Assembly (NCBI GenBank): GCA_022360075.1
Contig: JAKSDN010000869.1
Location: 1 to 11,991, forward strand
Source: Kiloniellales bacterium
Lineage (GTDB): Bacteria > Pseudomonadota > Alphaproteobacteria > Kiloniellales > JAKSDN01
DNA length: 11,991 bases
Direction: 5' to 3'
The notes beneath the pieces are model-generated. The model searched no databases. It was given only the letters and a program-made list of their open reading frames with translations, and was not told the DNA's origin. Positions within the stretch are counted from its first letter, which is position 1. Each line of letters begins with the position of its first letter. Positions 1-9,391 of the stretch are shown piece by piece. Both the position numbers and the translations under genes were made by a program.

Positions 1-164
1 GCTTGCGCCGCCAGCACGGCATCGGCGTCCGTCTCGAGGGGCGCCGAGCAGCGCACCTCCACGCCGTCGCTCTCGATGCTCTCGGCCCCGCGTACGACGG
101 CGTCGCGCAGCCGCGCCGTGTTCGGCGAGGGCGCGTGGGCCACGATCAGCAGACGCTTGCCCAT
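1..164 (-). CDS. Flavodoxin-like / NAD(P)H-dependent oxidoreductase, N-terminal part (runs off the window)
   Basis: Only the first 54 codons are present; the rest lies beyond base 1. The protein opens with a beta strand, MGKRLLIVAHAPSPNTARL, followed by a helix. This is the layout of the flavodoxin fold, where the first strand leads into a Ser/Thr-rich loop (here residues 11-16) that holds the FMN phosphate. A second strand, VEVRC, follows at about residue 35. The family includes flavodoxins and FMN-dependent reductases, and the fragment is too short to choose between them. The gene starts 34 bp after the stop of the dioxygenase gene on the same strand, so co-transcription is likely, and a flavoprotein could serve an oxidative pathway there, but this is inference. 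No clear Shine-Dalgarno sequence precedes the ATG, and no other start codon lies between it and the previous gene. Confidence 0.6.
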   Translation of the reverse strand, partial: MGKRLLIVAHAPSPNTARLRDAVVRGAESIESDGVEVRCSAPLETDADAVLAAQ

Positions 165-198
165 CGGGGCTGGGCGGTTCGCCCCGCTCGGTCCGGCG

Positions 199-1335
199 CT
201 AGTGCCGCGTTTCGCGCAGTACCCGCAGCTTCGACTCGAAGTCCTCGCGGTTGACGTAGCAGCCCGCCATGCGCCGCTTGCCCTGGTAGGCGGCACGGGC
301 GTGCATGACCCGCCAGTTGTCGATCAGCAGGACCTCGTCACGCTGCAAAAGATGCTTGAGCTGCAAAGAGGGATCGTTGGCCAAGGTCTCGAAGGCGCGC
401 AGCGCGTCGTAGAAAGCCTCCATTTGGCCGTTCATCAGACGCAAGGGTGCCCGGTCGTAGTTGTTGAAGGTGACCTGAAGCAGCGCGCCCGCCTGGTTCA
501 GGCGAAAGATCGGCCGGCTCGCCTCCAGATGAACGCCCGGCTCGATGTACTGGCCAGTCACCTCGACCGAGGCCAGCACCCGAAAGGCCTCGGGCTGTTC
601 GCGGCGCAGACGCTCGGCGATCTGGAAGCCGTCGACCAGGATGCTCTCGCCGCCCTGGCCCTCGTACTCCAGGCAGTGGAAGATCTGCAGGCCCGGCGCA
701 TCGAGGCTGTAGGTGCCGTCGGTATGGGGCCGCAGGGCCTGGGTCGAGTAGGCGCTGTCGCTGTGCACCATGGCCTCGGCCGAGAAGCTCCAGAGGCCGC
801 CGAAGATGGTCTCGCGTATGTAGCCGATGCGCTCGACCACGGCGCGGGTGTCCTCGAGCGTCGGCGGCACGTCATGGACGAAGCAGAAGCCGTAGCGCTC
901 GATCGCCTCCAGCCCTTCGCGCAGGGCTTCGTCGTCATCGGCCATGAAACGGGCCATGGGCAGGCGCGGCAGCTCGCGCGCGACCGAGGCGTCCCACAGC
1001 CGCCGCTCGATGCCGGCGTCACCTCTCTTCGAGACCCACCCGAGAAGGTCGGCGGCGGCATAGCGGCTTTGGTGGCCGTCGTGGGACCAGGTCACCGTCA
1101 AGGCCTCTCCCTCCTCGGCGACGCTGACCTCGCTGGCGGCGATGTCGACCGGCAGGCCGGCCGTGTAAACCTCGCGCTGATGCGTTTGTGCATTGTAGCA
1201 GGCGGGGCAAAGGCAGAGCTCGCGCAGCCAAAGCCATGGCAGATCCGAGCGCTGGCCGCTCTCGGCCCAAGCGATCTCACAGCCCCTTTCGGTCGGCCTT
1301 ACGGTTGCGATCCTTGCCGTCATCGTTGGCTCCAT
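199..1335 (-). CDS. Fe(II)/2-oxoglutarate dioxygenase, trimethyllysine / gamma-butyrobetaine hydroxylase family
   Basis: A 378-residue member of the TauD-related family that hydroxylates trimethyllysine or gamma-butyrobetaine in carnitine biosynthesis. The N-terminal zinc-binding domain is visible as C41-x-C43-x2-C46 with H88 in GHQSRY. The catalytic double-stranded beta-helix carries H204-x-D206 (PHTDGTY) and the distal H345 (NWRVMHAR), which bind iron, and Arg354/355, likely to hold 2-oxoglutarate. The stretches GLQIFHCLEYEGQGG, NNYDRA and IDNWRVMHAR resemble eukaryotic trimethyllysine hydroxylase as I remember it, more than gamma-butyrobetaine hydroxylase, so the first is preferred; the substrate cannot be proven here. 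Two starts are plausible: M1 at 1335 with GGAAG about 4 bases upstream, and M5 at 1323 with GGAG 6 bases upstream. It follows the protease pair on the same strand after a 137-bp gap and is probably co-transcribed with the flavodoxin-like gene. Confidence 0.85.
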   Translation of the reverse strand: MEPTMTARIATVRPTERGCEIAWAESGQRSDLPWLWLRELCLCPACYNAQTHQREVYTAGLPVDIAASEVSVAEEGEALTVTWSHDGHQSRYAAADLLGWVSKRGDAGIERRLWDASVARELPRLPMARFMADDDEALREGLEAIERYGFCFVHDVPPTLEDTRAVVERIGYIRETIFGGLWSFSAEAMVHSDSAYSTQALRPHTDGTYSLDAPGLQIFHCLEYEGQGGESILVDGFQIAERLRREQPEAFRVLASVEVTGQYIEPGVHLEASRPIFRLNQAGALLQVTFNNYDRAPLRLMNGQMEAFYDALRAFETLANDPSLQLKHLLQRDEVLLIDNWRVMHARAAYQGKRRMAGCYVNREDFESKLRVLRETRH

Positions 1336-1410
1336 GGCTTCCGATCCCTACCTCATGCGTTGCCTCAATCGCGCCGGCCGATCGGCTGACTTGGCCGGTC
1401 CGCGCTCAGG

Positions 1411-1449
1411 CAGAAAGAACCATGCCGCGAGGCTTCACGGCAAGCCTTG
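1411..1449 (-). terminator. Possible weak intrinsic terminator after the prodomain-like gene
   Basis: Reading the minus strand away from the stop codon at 1473, a stem AAGGCTT / AAGCCT (1442-1447 with 1430-1435) and a six-base loop is followed by the T-rich stretch GTTCTTTCTG. The stem is short and the U tract is interrupted, so termination may be partial. It lies where a break between the protease pair and the dioxygenase gene would be expected. Confidence 0.3.
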
Positions 1450-1472
1450 GCGCGTCGCCGCGGCAACGGCGC

Positions 1473-1814
1473 TCAGGAAAACAGGATCGGCCGGCCGGGC
1501 AGGGTGATGCTCTCGATCAAGTCCGCCAGCTCGGCCGGGGCCTGGAGCGCGCCCTCCGGCGCGAAAGGCGGCGCACCCGGCTGCCCTTCGGTCGCGATCA
1601 GGCGGGTCTGGAACAACTCTTCGACCAATGCCTTGGGCCCGCTACACACGAGGCCGAAGTCCGTCGCGTGAGCCGTGAGGCCCCGCGCCGCGAACCAGCG
1701 CCGGCAGCGCTCGATGTCGCCCGGATCGGGCTTGAACTCGGCCATCGCGCCGATATGCGGCACGTCCCCAGCCCGCGGCGGCTTCAAAAGAACTTCGATC
1801 TCAACGTCGGTCAT
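1473..1814 (-). CDS. Small stand-alone protein resembling the C-terminal half of a sedolisin-type protease prodomain
   Basis: A 113-residue protein. I do not know a named family for it, but the pattern is recognisable. Residues 40-72 (W-F-A-A-R-G-L-T, then DFGLVCSG, then VEELFQTRL) followed by PFAPEGALQAPAELADLIES (82-101) match the usual end of the kumamolisin/sedolisin activation domain. There, a helix and 'G-x-x-V' strand are followed by 'F-x-T', a short loop, and 'VP-x-x-L-x-x-x-V'. The N-terminal half of a normal prodomain is absent. It also resembles residues 54-124 of the adjacent subtilase. The ATG is 5 bases after the protease stop (TAG GCGAG ATG), which indicates translational coupling. 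A longer reading frame runs upstream inside the protease gene, but it is a shadow. There is no signal peptide and no catalytic triad. A role as inhibitor or folding chaperone of the protease is inference. Confidence 0.7.
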   Translation of the reverse strand: MTDVEIEVLLKPPRAGDVPHIGAMAEFKPDPGDIERCRRWFAARGLTAHATDFGLVCSGPKALVEELFQTRLIATEGQPGAPPFAPEGALQAPAELADLIESITLPGRPILFS

Positions 1815-1819
1815 CTCGC

Positions 1820-3172
1820 CTAGAGAATCGCTTCGATGGCCCGGGCCGCGTTGACCAGGCCGAAGCCCGTCGCCAAGTCGGGCCCCAGACCGGCCGGGTG
1901 ATAGGCGCTCTGGCCCTGTGCGATATCCCGGGCGGTGAACTGGAGAAGACTGCGGACCTGATCCGGCGTCAGGGATGGATCGGCTTCCTTCAACAGCGCG
2001 CAGACGCCGGCCACCATGGGGCAGGCGGCCGAGGTGCCGCTGAAGGCGCCCCAACCGTCCTGCTTCTCAAGACCGGCCGAGTCCTGAACCGGCAGCACGA
2101 TGTAGTCCGCGGTCGGCCTCATTCCGACCAGACCGCAAATGTCCGGCACTCTCCGGCCGGGAAACCAGTTCGAGACGAAGCTGCTGGCGTAGTCGCTCGC
2201 CTCGTAATTCAGATCCTTGTCGACGTGAACGCCGCCGACGGCGATGACCTCGGGCATGTTGGCCGGGAAAGCGAGATGTCCGTTGCCGGCCGAGAAGCAG
2301 ACCACGATGCCCTGCGCGACGGCATCGAGGATCGCCAGATGCAGCGGCTTCAGCCAGTTGGGCATCTGGGTTTGCGGGAAATCGACGTGGAAGCCCCAGC
2401 TATTGGTCAACACCTGCGGGCGCAGCGCGACAGCGGTCTTGAAGGCGAGCGTGGAGTTGCCGGCCTTCACGCCGATAAAGTTGATCCCAGGTGCCGTGGC
2501 GAAGAGGTTCGCGCATTCCCCGGTGCCGTGCCCCGAGCTGTCGGAGGCGTGATCGGTGACATCGGGAGCCGTCACGGCCAGGAAGTTGTAGCCCTGCTTC
2601 TGGAAGTAGGGGTGGTGATAGAAGCCGCTGTCCGGCATCGCCACGCGGATGCCCTTGCCCGTGATGCCGCGGCGATGGACGCTGCTCGCGTTCATGATCT
2701 GGGCGATGTCGCCCGGCACGCGCAGGCGGAACTTGTCCGTCCAGAGCGGCGGCACCGGCCGCTCGCCGGCGAAGTAGACCGGGTCGGCCTGCGTGTAGGC
2801 GTTCTCGATGAGCTGATCGAGGCCGTCCGCGGCGGGCAGGGTCCAAGGCGCATCCTCGCTGGCGGCGAGAAAGCGATAGCCCTCCGGCAACAGTTCCGGA
2901 TCGCGCAGCTCCTGCTCGCTCAGCTTGGTGCCGAACAGCGCCTCGAAGCGGCCGGCCGGACAGGAAGCCGAGATGCTGAAATCGCCGATGTCGCTGATCG
3001 TAACGCCGTTGTTCGCCAGCTTGCGTGCGGCCAGGATGCTGCGCTCCCTGTTCGCGCGATAGGCATCCAGATTGCCGATGGCCGGAACGGCCTCTGGCGC
3101 GAAGATCGAGCGCTTGTCGCCGTCGTCCGCGCGCGTGACGACCTCGAAGTTGACGACGGTTTCGTCAGCCAT
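1820..3172 (-). CDS. S8 subtilisin-like serine protease without signal peptide
   Basis: A 450-residue subtilase with all four active-site elements: Asp181 in VAMPDSGF, His215 in SSGHGTGE, the oxyanion Asn297 in FSAGNG, and Ser381 in FSGTSAACP. The protease domain covers about 165-450. Residues 1-130 form an N-terminal region that resembles a prodomain: ANNGVTISDIGDFSIS (53-68), FEALFGTKL (76-84), then APWTLPAADGLDQLIE (108-123). This pattern is closer to the sedolisin activation domain than to the usual I9 propeptide. The N-terminus, MADETVVNFEVV, is acidic and polar and has no signal peptide or membrane helix, so the enzyme is intracellular or leaves by another route. The start is firm: GGGAGG lies 5 bases upstream (3178-3183), with a TATAAT box further up. 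The prodomain-like gene follows 5 bases after the stop. Substrate unknown. Confidence 0.92.
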   Translation of the reverse strand: MADETVVNFEVVTRADDGDKRSIFAPEAVPAIGNLDAYRANRERSILAARKLANNGVTISDIGDFSISASCPAGRFEALFGTKLSEQELRDPELLPEGYRFLAASEDAPWTLPAADGLDQLIENAYTQADPVYFAGERPVPPLWTDKFRLRVPGDIAQIMNASSVHRRGITGKGIRVAMPDSGFYHHPYFQKQGYNFLAVTAPDVTDHASDSSGHGTGECANLFATAPGINFIGVKAGNSTLAFKTAVALRPQVLTNSWGFHVDFPQTQMPNWLKPLHLAILDAVAQGIVVCFSAGNGHLAFPANMPEVIAVGGVHVDKDLNYEASDYASSFVSNWFPGRRVPDICGLVGMRPTADYIVLPVQDSAGLEKQDGWGAFSGTSAACPMVAGVCALLKEADPSLTPDQVRSLLQFTARDIAQGQSAYHPAGLGPDLATGFGLVNAARAIEAIL

Positions 3173-3198
3173 CGTTGCCTCCCATAAATGGATAGAAA

Positions 3199-3227
3199 AT
3201 TATACGTACGCCTATCGTTTCAGTTGG
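3199..3227 (-). promoter_or_regulatory. Likely promoter of the subtilase operon (-10 TATAAT)
   Basis: The minus strand carries a perfect TATAAT hexamer at 3204-3199, within an AT-rich patch that stands out from the GC-rich surroundings, about 27 bases upstream of the protease ATG. With a 17-base spacer the -35 position would read CCAACT (3227-3222), a poor match to TTGACA. Activation by another factor or a different sigma factor is therefore possible. The leader would be about 20 bases and holds the GGGAGG ribosome site. Confidence 0.45.
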
Positions 3228-3263
3228 TAACGCCGCGCCGGCACGGCAACCCCGATTTACTCC

Positions 3264-4262
3264 TCAGCGCTGCGCGCCCTTGCCGTAATGGGCCTCGATC
3301 CGGGCTTGGACCATCTCGAAGCAAATGGAGATGATCCAATACACGATCGCAGCCGTGATCAGCATCTCGAGATGCTTGAACTCGGCACGGCCTTGCGTGC
3401 GTGCAAGGAACATGAGCTCCCAAACGCCCATCACCGAGACCAATGAAGAATCTTTCAGCATGGCGATGAACTGATTGCCGGTCGGCGGCACGATCAGCCG
3501 CATGGCCTGGGGGAAGATGATCTTGCGGAAGGTGAGGCCCTTCTTGAGCCCGAGTGCTGCGGCGGCTTCGGCTTGACCTGAGGGCACCCCCTGGATTCCG
3601 GCCCGGAAAATTTCGGCCATGTAGGCGCCGTAGCAAAGCGCCAGGGCCGCGATGCCCGAGGGCACGGCATCGACGACGAAGCCGAGCTGGGGCAGACCGA
3701 GATAGATCAGATAGACCTGCAGCAGCAGCGGCGTGCCGCGGAAGAAGGAGATGTAGAAGGTCGCTACGCCGTAAGCGGGACCGCTGCGCGAGAGCCTTCC
3801 GAGTGCGGCTGCGAGCGCCAGGATGCAGGCAATCAGGATCGCCGCCATTGAGACGTAGATCGTGGTGAAGGCGCCCTGATAGATCAGAAAGCCGAGCCGC
3901 GACCAGATGAAGCTGTAGGAGAGATCGAAGGAATAGAAGAACGCGAGGAACAAGAGCAGCAGCACGGCCCAGACGAGAAGGATCTGGACCTTGAAAGCGA
4001 ACAGCCGAACGCTGGTCACGAAGGCCACGGCGATCGCACCGATCACCGCCCCGATAGCCACACGGGCGAAGAGCCCGGTCTCGCCGGGCACGCCGAGCGC
4101 CGGGGCCAGCGCGTGCCCGAGCATGGACTCGCGCAGGTCGGACCAGGCGCAGATCACGGCGACGACGGCGAACAGCAGCACGCGCTGGGCCCAAGGCCTT
4201 TCCAAGGAGGTCAGGAGGACGTCGCCTAGGCTGAGGCGACCGGCTGAGATCTCTGACTGCAT
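3264..4262 (-). CDS. Polar amino-acid ABC transporter permease (HisM/GlnP type) with extended N-terminus
   Basis: A 332-residue inner-membrane permease. The core from about residue 125 has the family hallmarks: ISFFRGTPLLLQVYLIY (171-187) and the EAA loop that docks the ATPase, AEAAAALGLKKGLTFRKIIF (231-250), ending in PQAMRLIVPP. Typical members of this family are about 220-240 residues. Here an extra segment of some 110 residues carries three predicted membrane helices (about 26-40, 66-84, 90-110), as in the longer permeases of some proteobacterial amino-acid systems. The start is supported by GAGGAAGG 8 bases upstream. It has no partner permease, ATPase or binding protein next to it. The nearest binding protein of this class lies about 3 kb away at 7402-8226 on the same strand, beyond an opposite-strand kinase. 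Substrate specificity cannot be read from the sequence. Confidence 0.9.
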   Translation of the reverse strand: MQSEISAGRLSLGDVLLTSLERPWAQRVLLFAVVAVICAWSDLRESMLGHALAPALGVPGETGLFARVAIGAVIGAIAVAFVTSVRLFAFKVQILLVWAVLLLLFLAFFYSFDLSYSFIWSRLGFLIYQGAFTTIYVSMAAILIACILALAAALGRLSRSGPAYGVATFYISFFRGTPLLLQVYLIYLGLPQLGFVVDAVPSGIAALALCYGAYMAEIFRAGIQGVPSGQAEAAAALGLKKGLTFRKIIFPQAMRLIVPPTGNQFIAMLKDSSLVSVMGVWELMFLARTQGRAEFKHLEMLITAAIVYWIISICFEMVQARIEAHYGKGAQR

Positions 4263-4350
4263 GGGTCTTGCCTTCCTCGGTGGTCTGGCAAGCTCAAGCG
4301 TAACCCATCCCGACGAAGGATCTCACGCCAGAATCCCGAATCCCCTGCCT

Positions 4351-4480
4351 GCTAGAGCGTTTTCCGTTTAAACAGAATCGGCTCCGGCCCACGCCCCCAC
4401 CCGACCATCCCTAGGATACTGGCGTTGGGTGGTCGGGTGGGGGCGTGGGCCGGTTCCGTACGATGGGAAAACGCTCTAGC
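4351..4480. repeat. 130-bp palindromic intergenic element (REP/MITE-like)
   Basis: The 320-bp gap 4263-4582 between the divergent permease and kinase genes holds one large imperfect palindrome. The outer arms are a perfect 15-bp match: GCTAGAGCGTTTTCC at 4351-4365 and its complement at 4466-4480. The inner arms are 29 bp with two mismatches (4379-4407 with 4430-4458) and contain GGCCCACGCCCCCACCCGA. The loop is 22 bases. The CTAGAGCGTTTTCC end resembles ends of dispersed palindromes I associate with alphaproteobacteria. There is no transposase, so it would be a non-autonomous or structural repeat. Transcription of either strand would give a long stable hairpin. Nothing else in the gap was recognised except the permease ribosome site near 4275. 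Kinase promoter elements are not clear. Confidence 0.85.
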
Positions 4481-4582
4481 CACGCCGTCGCGCCATTGGA
4501 CGCCTCGCTTGAGGTCTGCGGGGCCCAAATGTAGACTTGCAGGATAATTGCATAGCCTAACCGTAGATAGTCTTTCTCCTTA

Positions 4583-7354
<2,772 letters not shown>

Positions 7355-7372
<18 letters not shown>

Positions 7373-7391
7373 GCGGCGCGCCCGCCGGCCC
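7355..7391. terminator. GC-rich hairpin between convergent genes, overlapping the kinase stop codon
   Basis: A perfect 14-bp inverted repeat, GGGCCGGCGGGCGC (7355-7368) and its complement (7378-7391), with a 9-base loop that contains the kinase TGA stop. It sits between the convergent ends of the kinase and the binding-protein genes. A run of T is weak on either strand (TCTCTTA on plus), so it may act as a bidirectional, imperfect terminator or as a 3'-end stabiliser. Confidence 0.55.
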
Positions 7392-7401
7392 GGCCGGTCT
7401 C

Positions 7402-8226
7402 TTAGTTGGCCGTGGAGTAGTCCACGCCGTACCACTTTTCCGACAGCGTCTTGAGCGTGCCGTCGTCGCGCATGGCCTGGACGATCTCGGCGATCTTGGC
7501 GCCGAACTCCGGATCGCCCTTGTCGATCGCGACCGCCAGCGGCTCGTAAAACACCGGGTCGCCCACGAGCTTGAAGGGATAGCCGTTCTTCGTCGCCTCC
7601 ATGATCGTCGGCTGGGCCGAAAGCACGGCATCCAGGCGCTTGCCGTCGCCGATGCGCAGATCGTCGAAGGCGTTGGTGTCGGTCTCGTAGGTGCGCATCT
7701 CGCCGGCCTCGACCAGGTACTCGAAGGGCGGCGCGCCCTCGGCGTCGATCACCAGGTTGCGGTCGAGGTAGGCCTCGTAGGTGCAGCCGCCGCACACGCC
7801 GATCTTCTTGCCGTTCAGGCCGTCGATCGAGGTGACGTCGCTGTCCTTATGCACGGCGAAGGCCGCCGGCGTGAAGTAGTAGACGGCCGGGAAGTCGAGC
7901 ACCTTGGCGCGTGCCTCGGTCGGCGTCATGGAGCCGACCGAGACGTCCCAGCGGCCGCCCCAATTGCCGGCCGTGATGACCTCCCAGGCCGGGGTGACGA
8001 TCTCCAGCTCGGCGCCGAGCCGCTTGGCGATCTCTTTCGCCACATCGACGTCGAAGCCGTCCATTTCGTTGCTCTCGTTCATGAAGGACTGCGGCGGATA
8101 GGCCGCGTCCGACGACAGCACAAGGCGCTTCTGGGACATGACCCGGTCGAGCACCTCGCCGGCCACGGCCGAGCCTGAGATCGCCGCTGCCGCCATGTAG
8201 ACGATGATAATGGGCAAAAGCCGCAT
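7402..8226 (-). CDS. Periplasmic amino-acid-binding protein of an ABC importer (SBP family 3)
   Basis: A 274-residue precursor. The start at 8226 is chosen because it gives a classical signal peptide, MRLLPIIIVYMAAAAISGSA, with a likely cut after AVA (residue 22), and because AGGGAG lies 10 bases upstream. The frame stays open further upstream to 8346, but those residues are not signal-like. The mature protein has the family-3 pattern: a first strand ending in SSDAAYPPQSF, then the typical F-D-V-D-V-A helix start (58-63), GRWDVSVGSMTPTEAR (91-106), the domain-crossing LNGKKIGVCGGCTYEA, and a C-terminal DGTLKTLSEKWYG helix. Cys145 and Cys148 form a CxxC pair that could make a disulfide. The ligand is probably a polar amino acid or a related compound. 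The 332-residue permease at 3264-4262 may be its membrane partner, but the two genes are separated by the kinase. No ATPase is nearby. Confidence 0.9.
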   Translation of the reverse strand: MRLLPIIIVYMAAAAISGSAVAGEVLDRVMSQKRLVLSSDAAYPPQSFMNESNEMDGFDVDVAKEIAKRLGAELEIVTPAWEVITAGNWGGRWDVSVGSMTPTEARAKVLDFPAVYYFTPAAFAVHKDSDVTSIDGLNGKKIGVCGGCTYEAYLDRNLVIDAEGAPPFEYLVEAGEMRTYETDTNAFDDLRIGDGKRLDAVLSAQPTIMEATKNGYPFKLVGDPVFYEPLAVAIDKGDPEFGAKIAEIVQAMRDDGTLKTLSEKWYGVDYSTAN

Positions 8227-8383
8227 CGCGTTCACACTCCCTGTGTTCTCCCTGCGGCCGACCGGACCCGGCCGGCTCGATAGATCAAGAACGGTAGGCC
8301 AAGATGGGAAGTCGCGCAATGCGGGCGGGGGGCTCGCGCGGAGCACCGAACAAGGAGAACGCCCTCGAGAAGAAACCCGAGCC

Positions 8384-9244
8384 TCAGGTATCCCTACGCT
8401 CCGCCGCCTTGACCTCCTGCCAGGCGTCTTCCAGCTCCTCGAGCGTCGAGTCCTCGGCGCACCGGCCCGCGGCGGCCAGGCGTTGCTCGACCGCGCGGAA
8501 GCGGCGCTCGAACTTGGCGTTGGTGTGGCGCAGCGCGCTTTCCGGATCGACCTTCAGGTGCCGCGCCAGGTTGACCACCACGAAGAGCAGATCGCCGAGC
8601 TCGTCCTCGAGCCGCGCGGGGGCGGCGCTACCGTCCATTTCCTCTTTGATCTCAGCGATCTCTTCGTCGATCTTCGCAAAGACCTGCGACGCGCCCGGCC
8701 AGTCGAAACGAACCCGCGCGGCGCGCTTCTGCAGCTTCAGCGCCCGGGTCAGCGCCGGCAGGCCGACCGTCACGCCGTCGAGCACGCTGTGGCCCTCTGC
8801 CGTTTCGCCTTTGGCCGCCGCCTTAGCCGTGCGCTCGGCCGCCTTGACGTCCTCCCAGGCCAGGGTCTGCGCCTCGGCATCGGCGACGCGCTCGCCGGCG
8901 AAGACATGGGGATGGCGGCGCACCATCTTGTCGCTGATCGCCGTGGCCACCTGGTGGAAATCGAAGGCGCCGGCCTCCTCGGCCATGCGCGCGTGGAACA
9001 CCACCTGGAGCAGCAGGTCGCCCAGCTCGTCCTTGAGCGCGGCCATGTCGTTCTGCTCGATCGCCTCGGCGACCTCGTAGGCCTCCTCGATGGTGTAGGG
9101 CGCGATGGTCTTGAAGGTCTGCTCGACGTCCCAGGGGCAGCCGCCGTCGGGATCGCGCAGCCGCGCCATGATCGCGAGCAGGCGCTCGATGCTGGGCGTA
9201 TCGCCGGGAGCGTTGCTGTCGTCGGGCATGGCTGGCGCGAGCAT
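8384..9244 (-). CDS. mazG: MazG nucleoside triphosphate pyrophosphohydrolase
   Basis: A 286-residue cytoplasmic enzyme that hydrolyses (d)NTPs to the monophosphate and pyrophosphate, a house-cleaning and nucleotide-pool function. The hallmark LRDPDGGCPWDVEQT is at 29-43. Two MazG domains are visible. The N-terminal one has EEAYEVAEAIE (53-63) and KDELGDLLLQVVFH (71-84). The C-terminal one has DEEIAEIKEEM (193-203), EDELGDLLFVVVNLARHLK (213-231), and the typical NAKFERRF segment near 242-249. Length is close to that of E. coli MazG (about 263). The start is ambiguous between 9244 and 9229, since neither has a convincing ribosome site; the extra residues are MLAPA. The gene is divergent from the sugar permease pair, and the dyad operators lie in the shared 147-bp gap, so a regulator bound there could affect both. 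It is about 160 bp upstream of the binding-protein gene on the same strand. Confidence 0.93.
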   Translation of the reverse strand: MLAPAMPDDSNAPGDTPSIERLLAIMARLRDPDGGCPWDVEQTFKTIAPYTIEEAYEVAEAIEQNDMAALKDELGDLLLQVVFHARMAEEAGAFDFHQVATAISDKMVRRHPHVFAGERVADAEAQTLAWEDVKAAERTAKAAAKGETAEGHSVLDGVTVGLPALTRALKLQKRAARVRFDWPGASQVFAKIDEEIAEIKEEMDGSAAPARLEDELGDLLFVVVNLARHLKVDPESALRHTNAKFERRFRAVEQRLAAAGRCAEDSTLEELEDAWQEVKAAERRDT

Positions 9245-9301
9245 AGAGCAGGCAAGGCGATTGGCAAGGCGCCCAGGCCGTCGGCGCCGTTTCGCTTCCC
9301 A

Positions 9302-9319
9302 ATACTAAGGTCTTAGTAT
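9302..9319. promoter_or_regulatory. Dyad operator 1 upstream of the permease pair (BlaI/MecI-type candidate)
   Basis: ATACTAAGGTCTTAGTAT is a perfect dyad with 8-bp arms around a 2-base centre. The same core, TACTAAG-N2-CTTAGTA, recurs just before the blaI-like gene at 11260-11275 with one mismatch. The right arm could overlap a -10 element (TAGTAT, 9314-9319) with a weak -35 (TTCGCT) 17 bases upstream, so bound repressor would block the promoter. BlaI, MecI and CopY proteins are known to bind short dyads of TACA/TGTA type; assignment to this repressor is inference. Confidence 0.6.
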
Positions 9320-9334
9320 ATCGTCGCCATCGAA

Positions 9335-9350
9335 TACGAAAATCTTAGTA
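9335..9350. promoter_or_regulatory. Dyad operator 2 (degenerate copy) upstream of the permease pair
   Basis: TACGAAAATCTTAGTA has the intact right arm CTTAGTA and a left arm matching 5 of 7 positions of TACTAAG. Its centre is 32 bp from that of operator 1, close to three helical turns. This spacing would put two repressor dimers on the same face of the DNA. Confidence 0.45.
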
Positions 9351-9391
9351 GACGAAGCCGAAGCCGACCGGCGGCGGGACCCTGACGCGCG

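Noticed and set aside
76..1389. A 437-codon plus-strand open frame opposite the dioxygenase gene.
   Set aside because: It has no recognisable motif, while the minus strand encodes a complete enzyme with metal ligands.
1898..3187. A 429-codon plus-strand open frame opposite the subtilase.
   Set aside because: It is a shadow of the protease gene. The protease has an intact triad, a ribosome site and a promoter.
3225..3262. A GC-rich inverted repeat after the amino-acid permease as a terminator.
   Set aside because: The arms pair only with a bulge, and no T tract follows on the minus strand.
4530..4582. A sigma-70 promoter for the kinase (TTGC and TAGATA-like elements).
   Set aside because: No pair of hexamers has a proper 16-18 base spacing, so a specific promoter cannot be supported.
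8227..8346. A 40-residue upstream extension of the amino-acid-binding protein.
   Set aside because: It would place the signal peptide inside the protein. The ATG at 8226 has both a ribosome site and a proper signal sequence.
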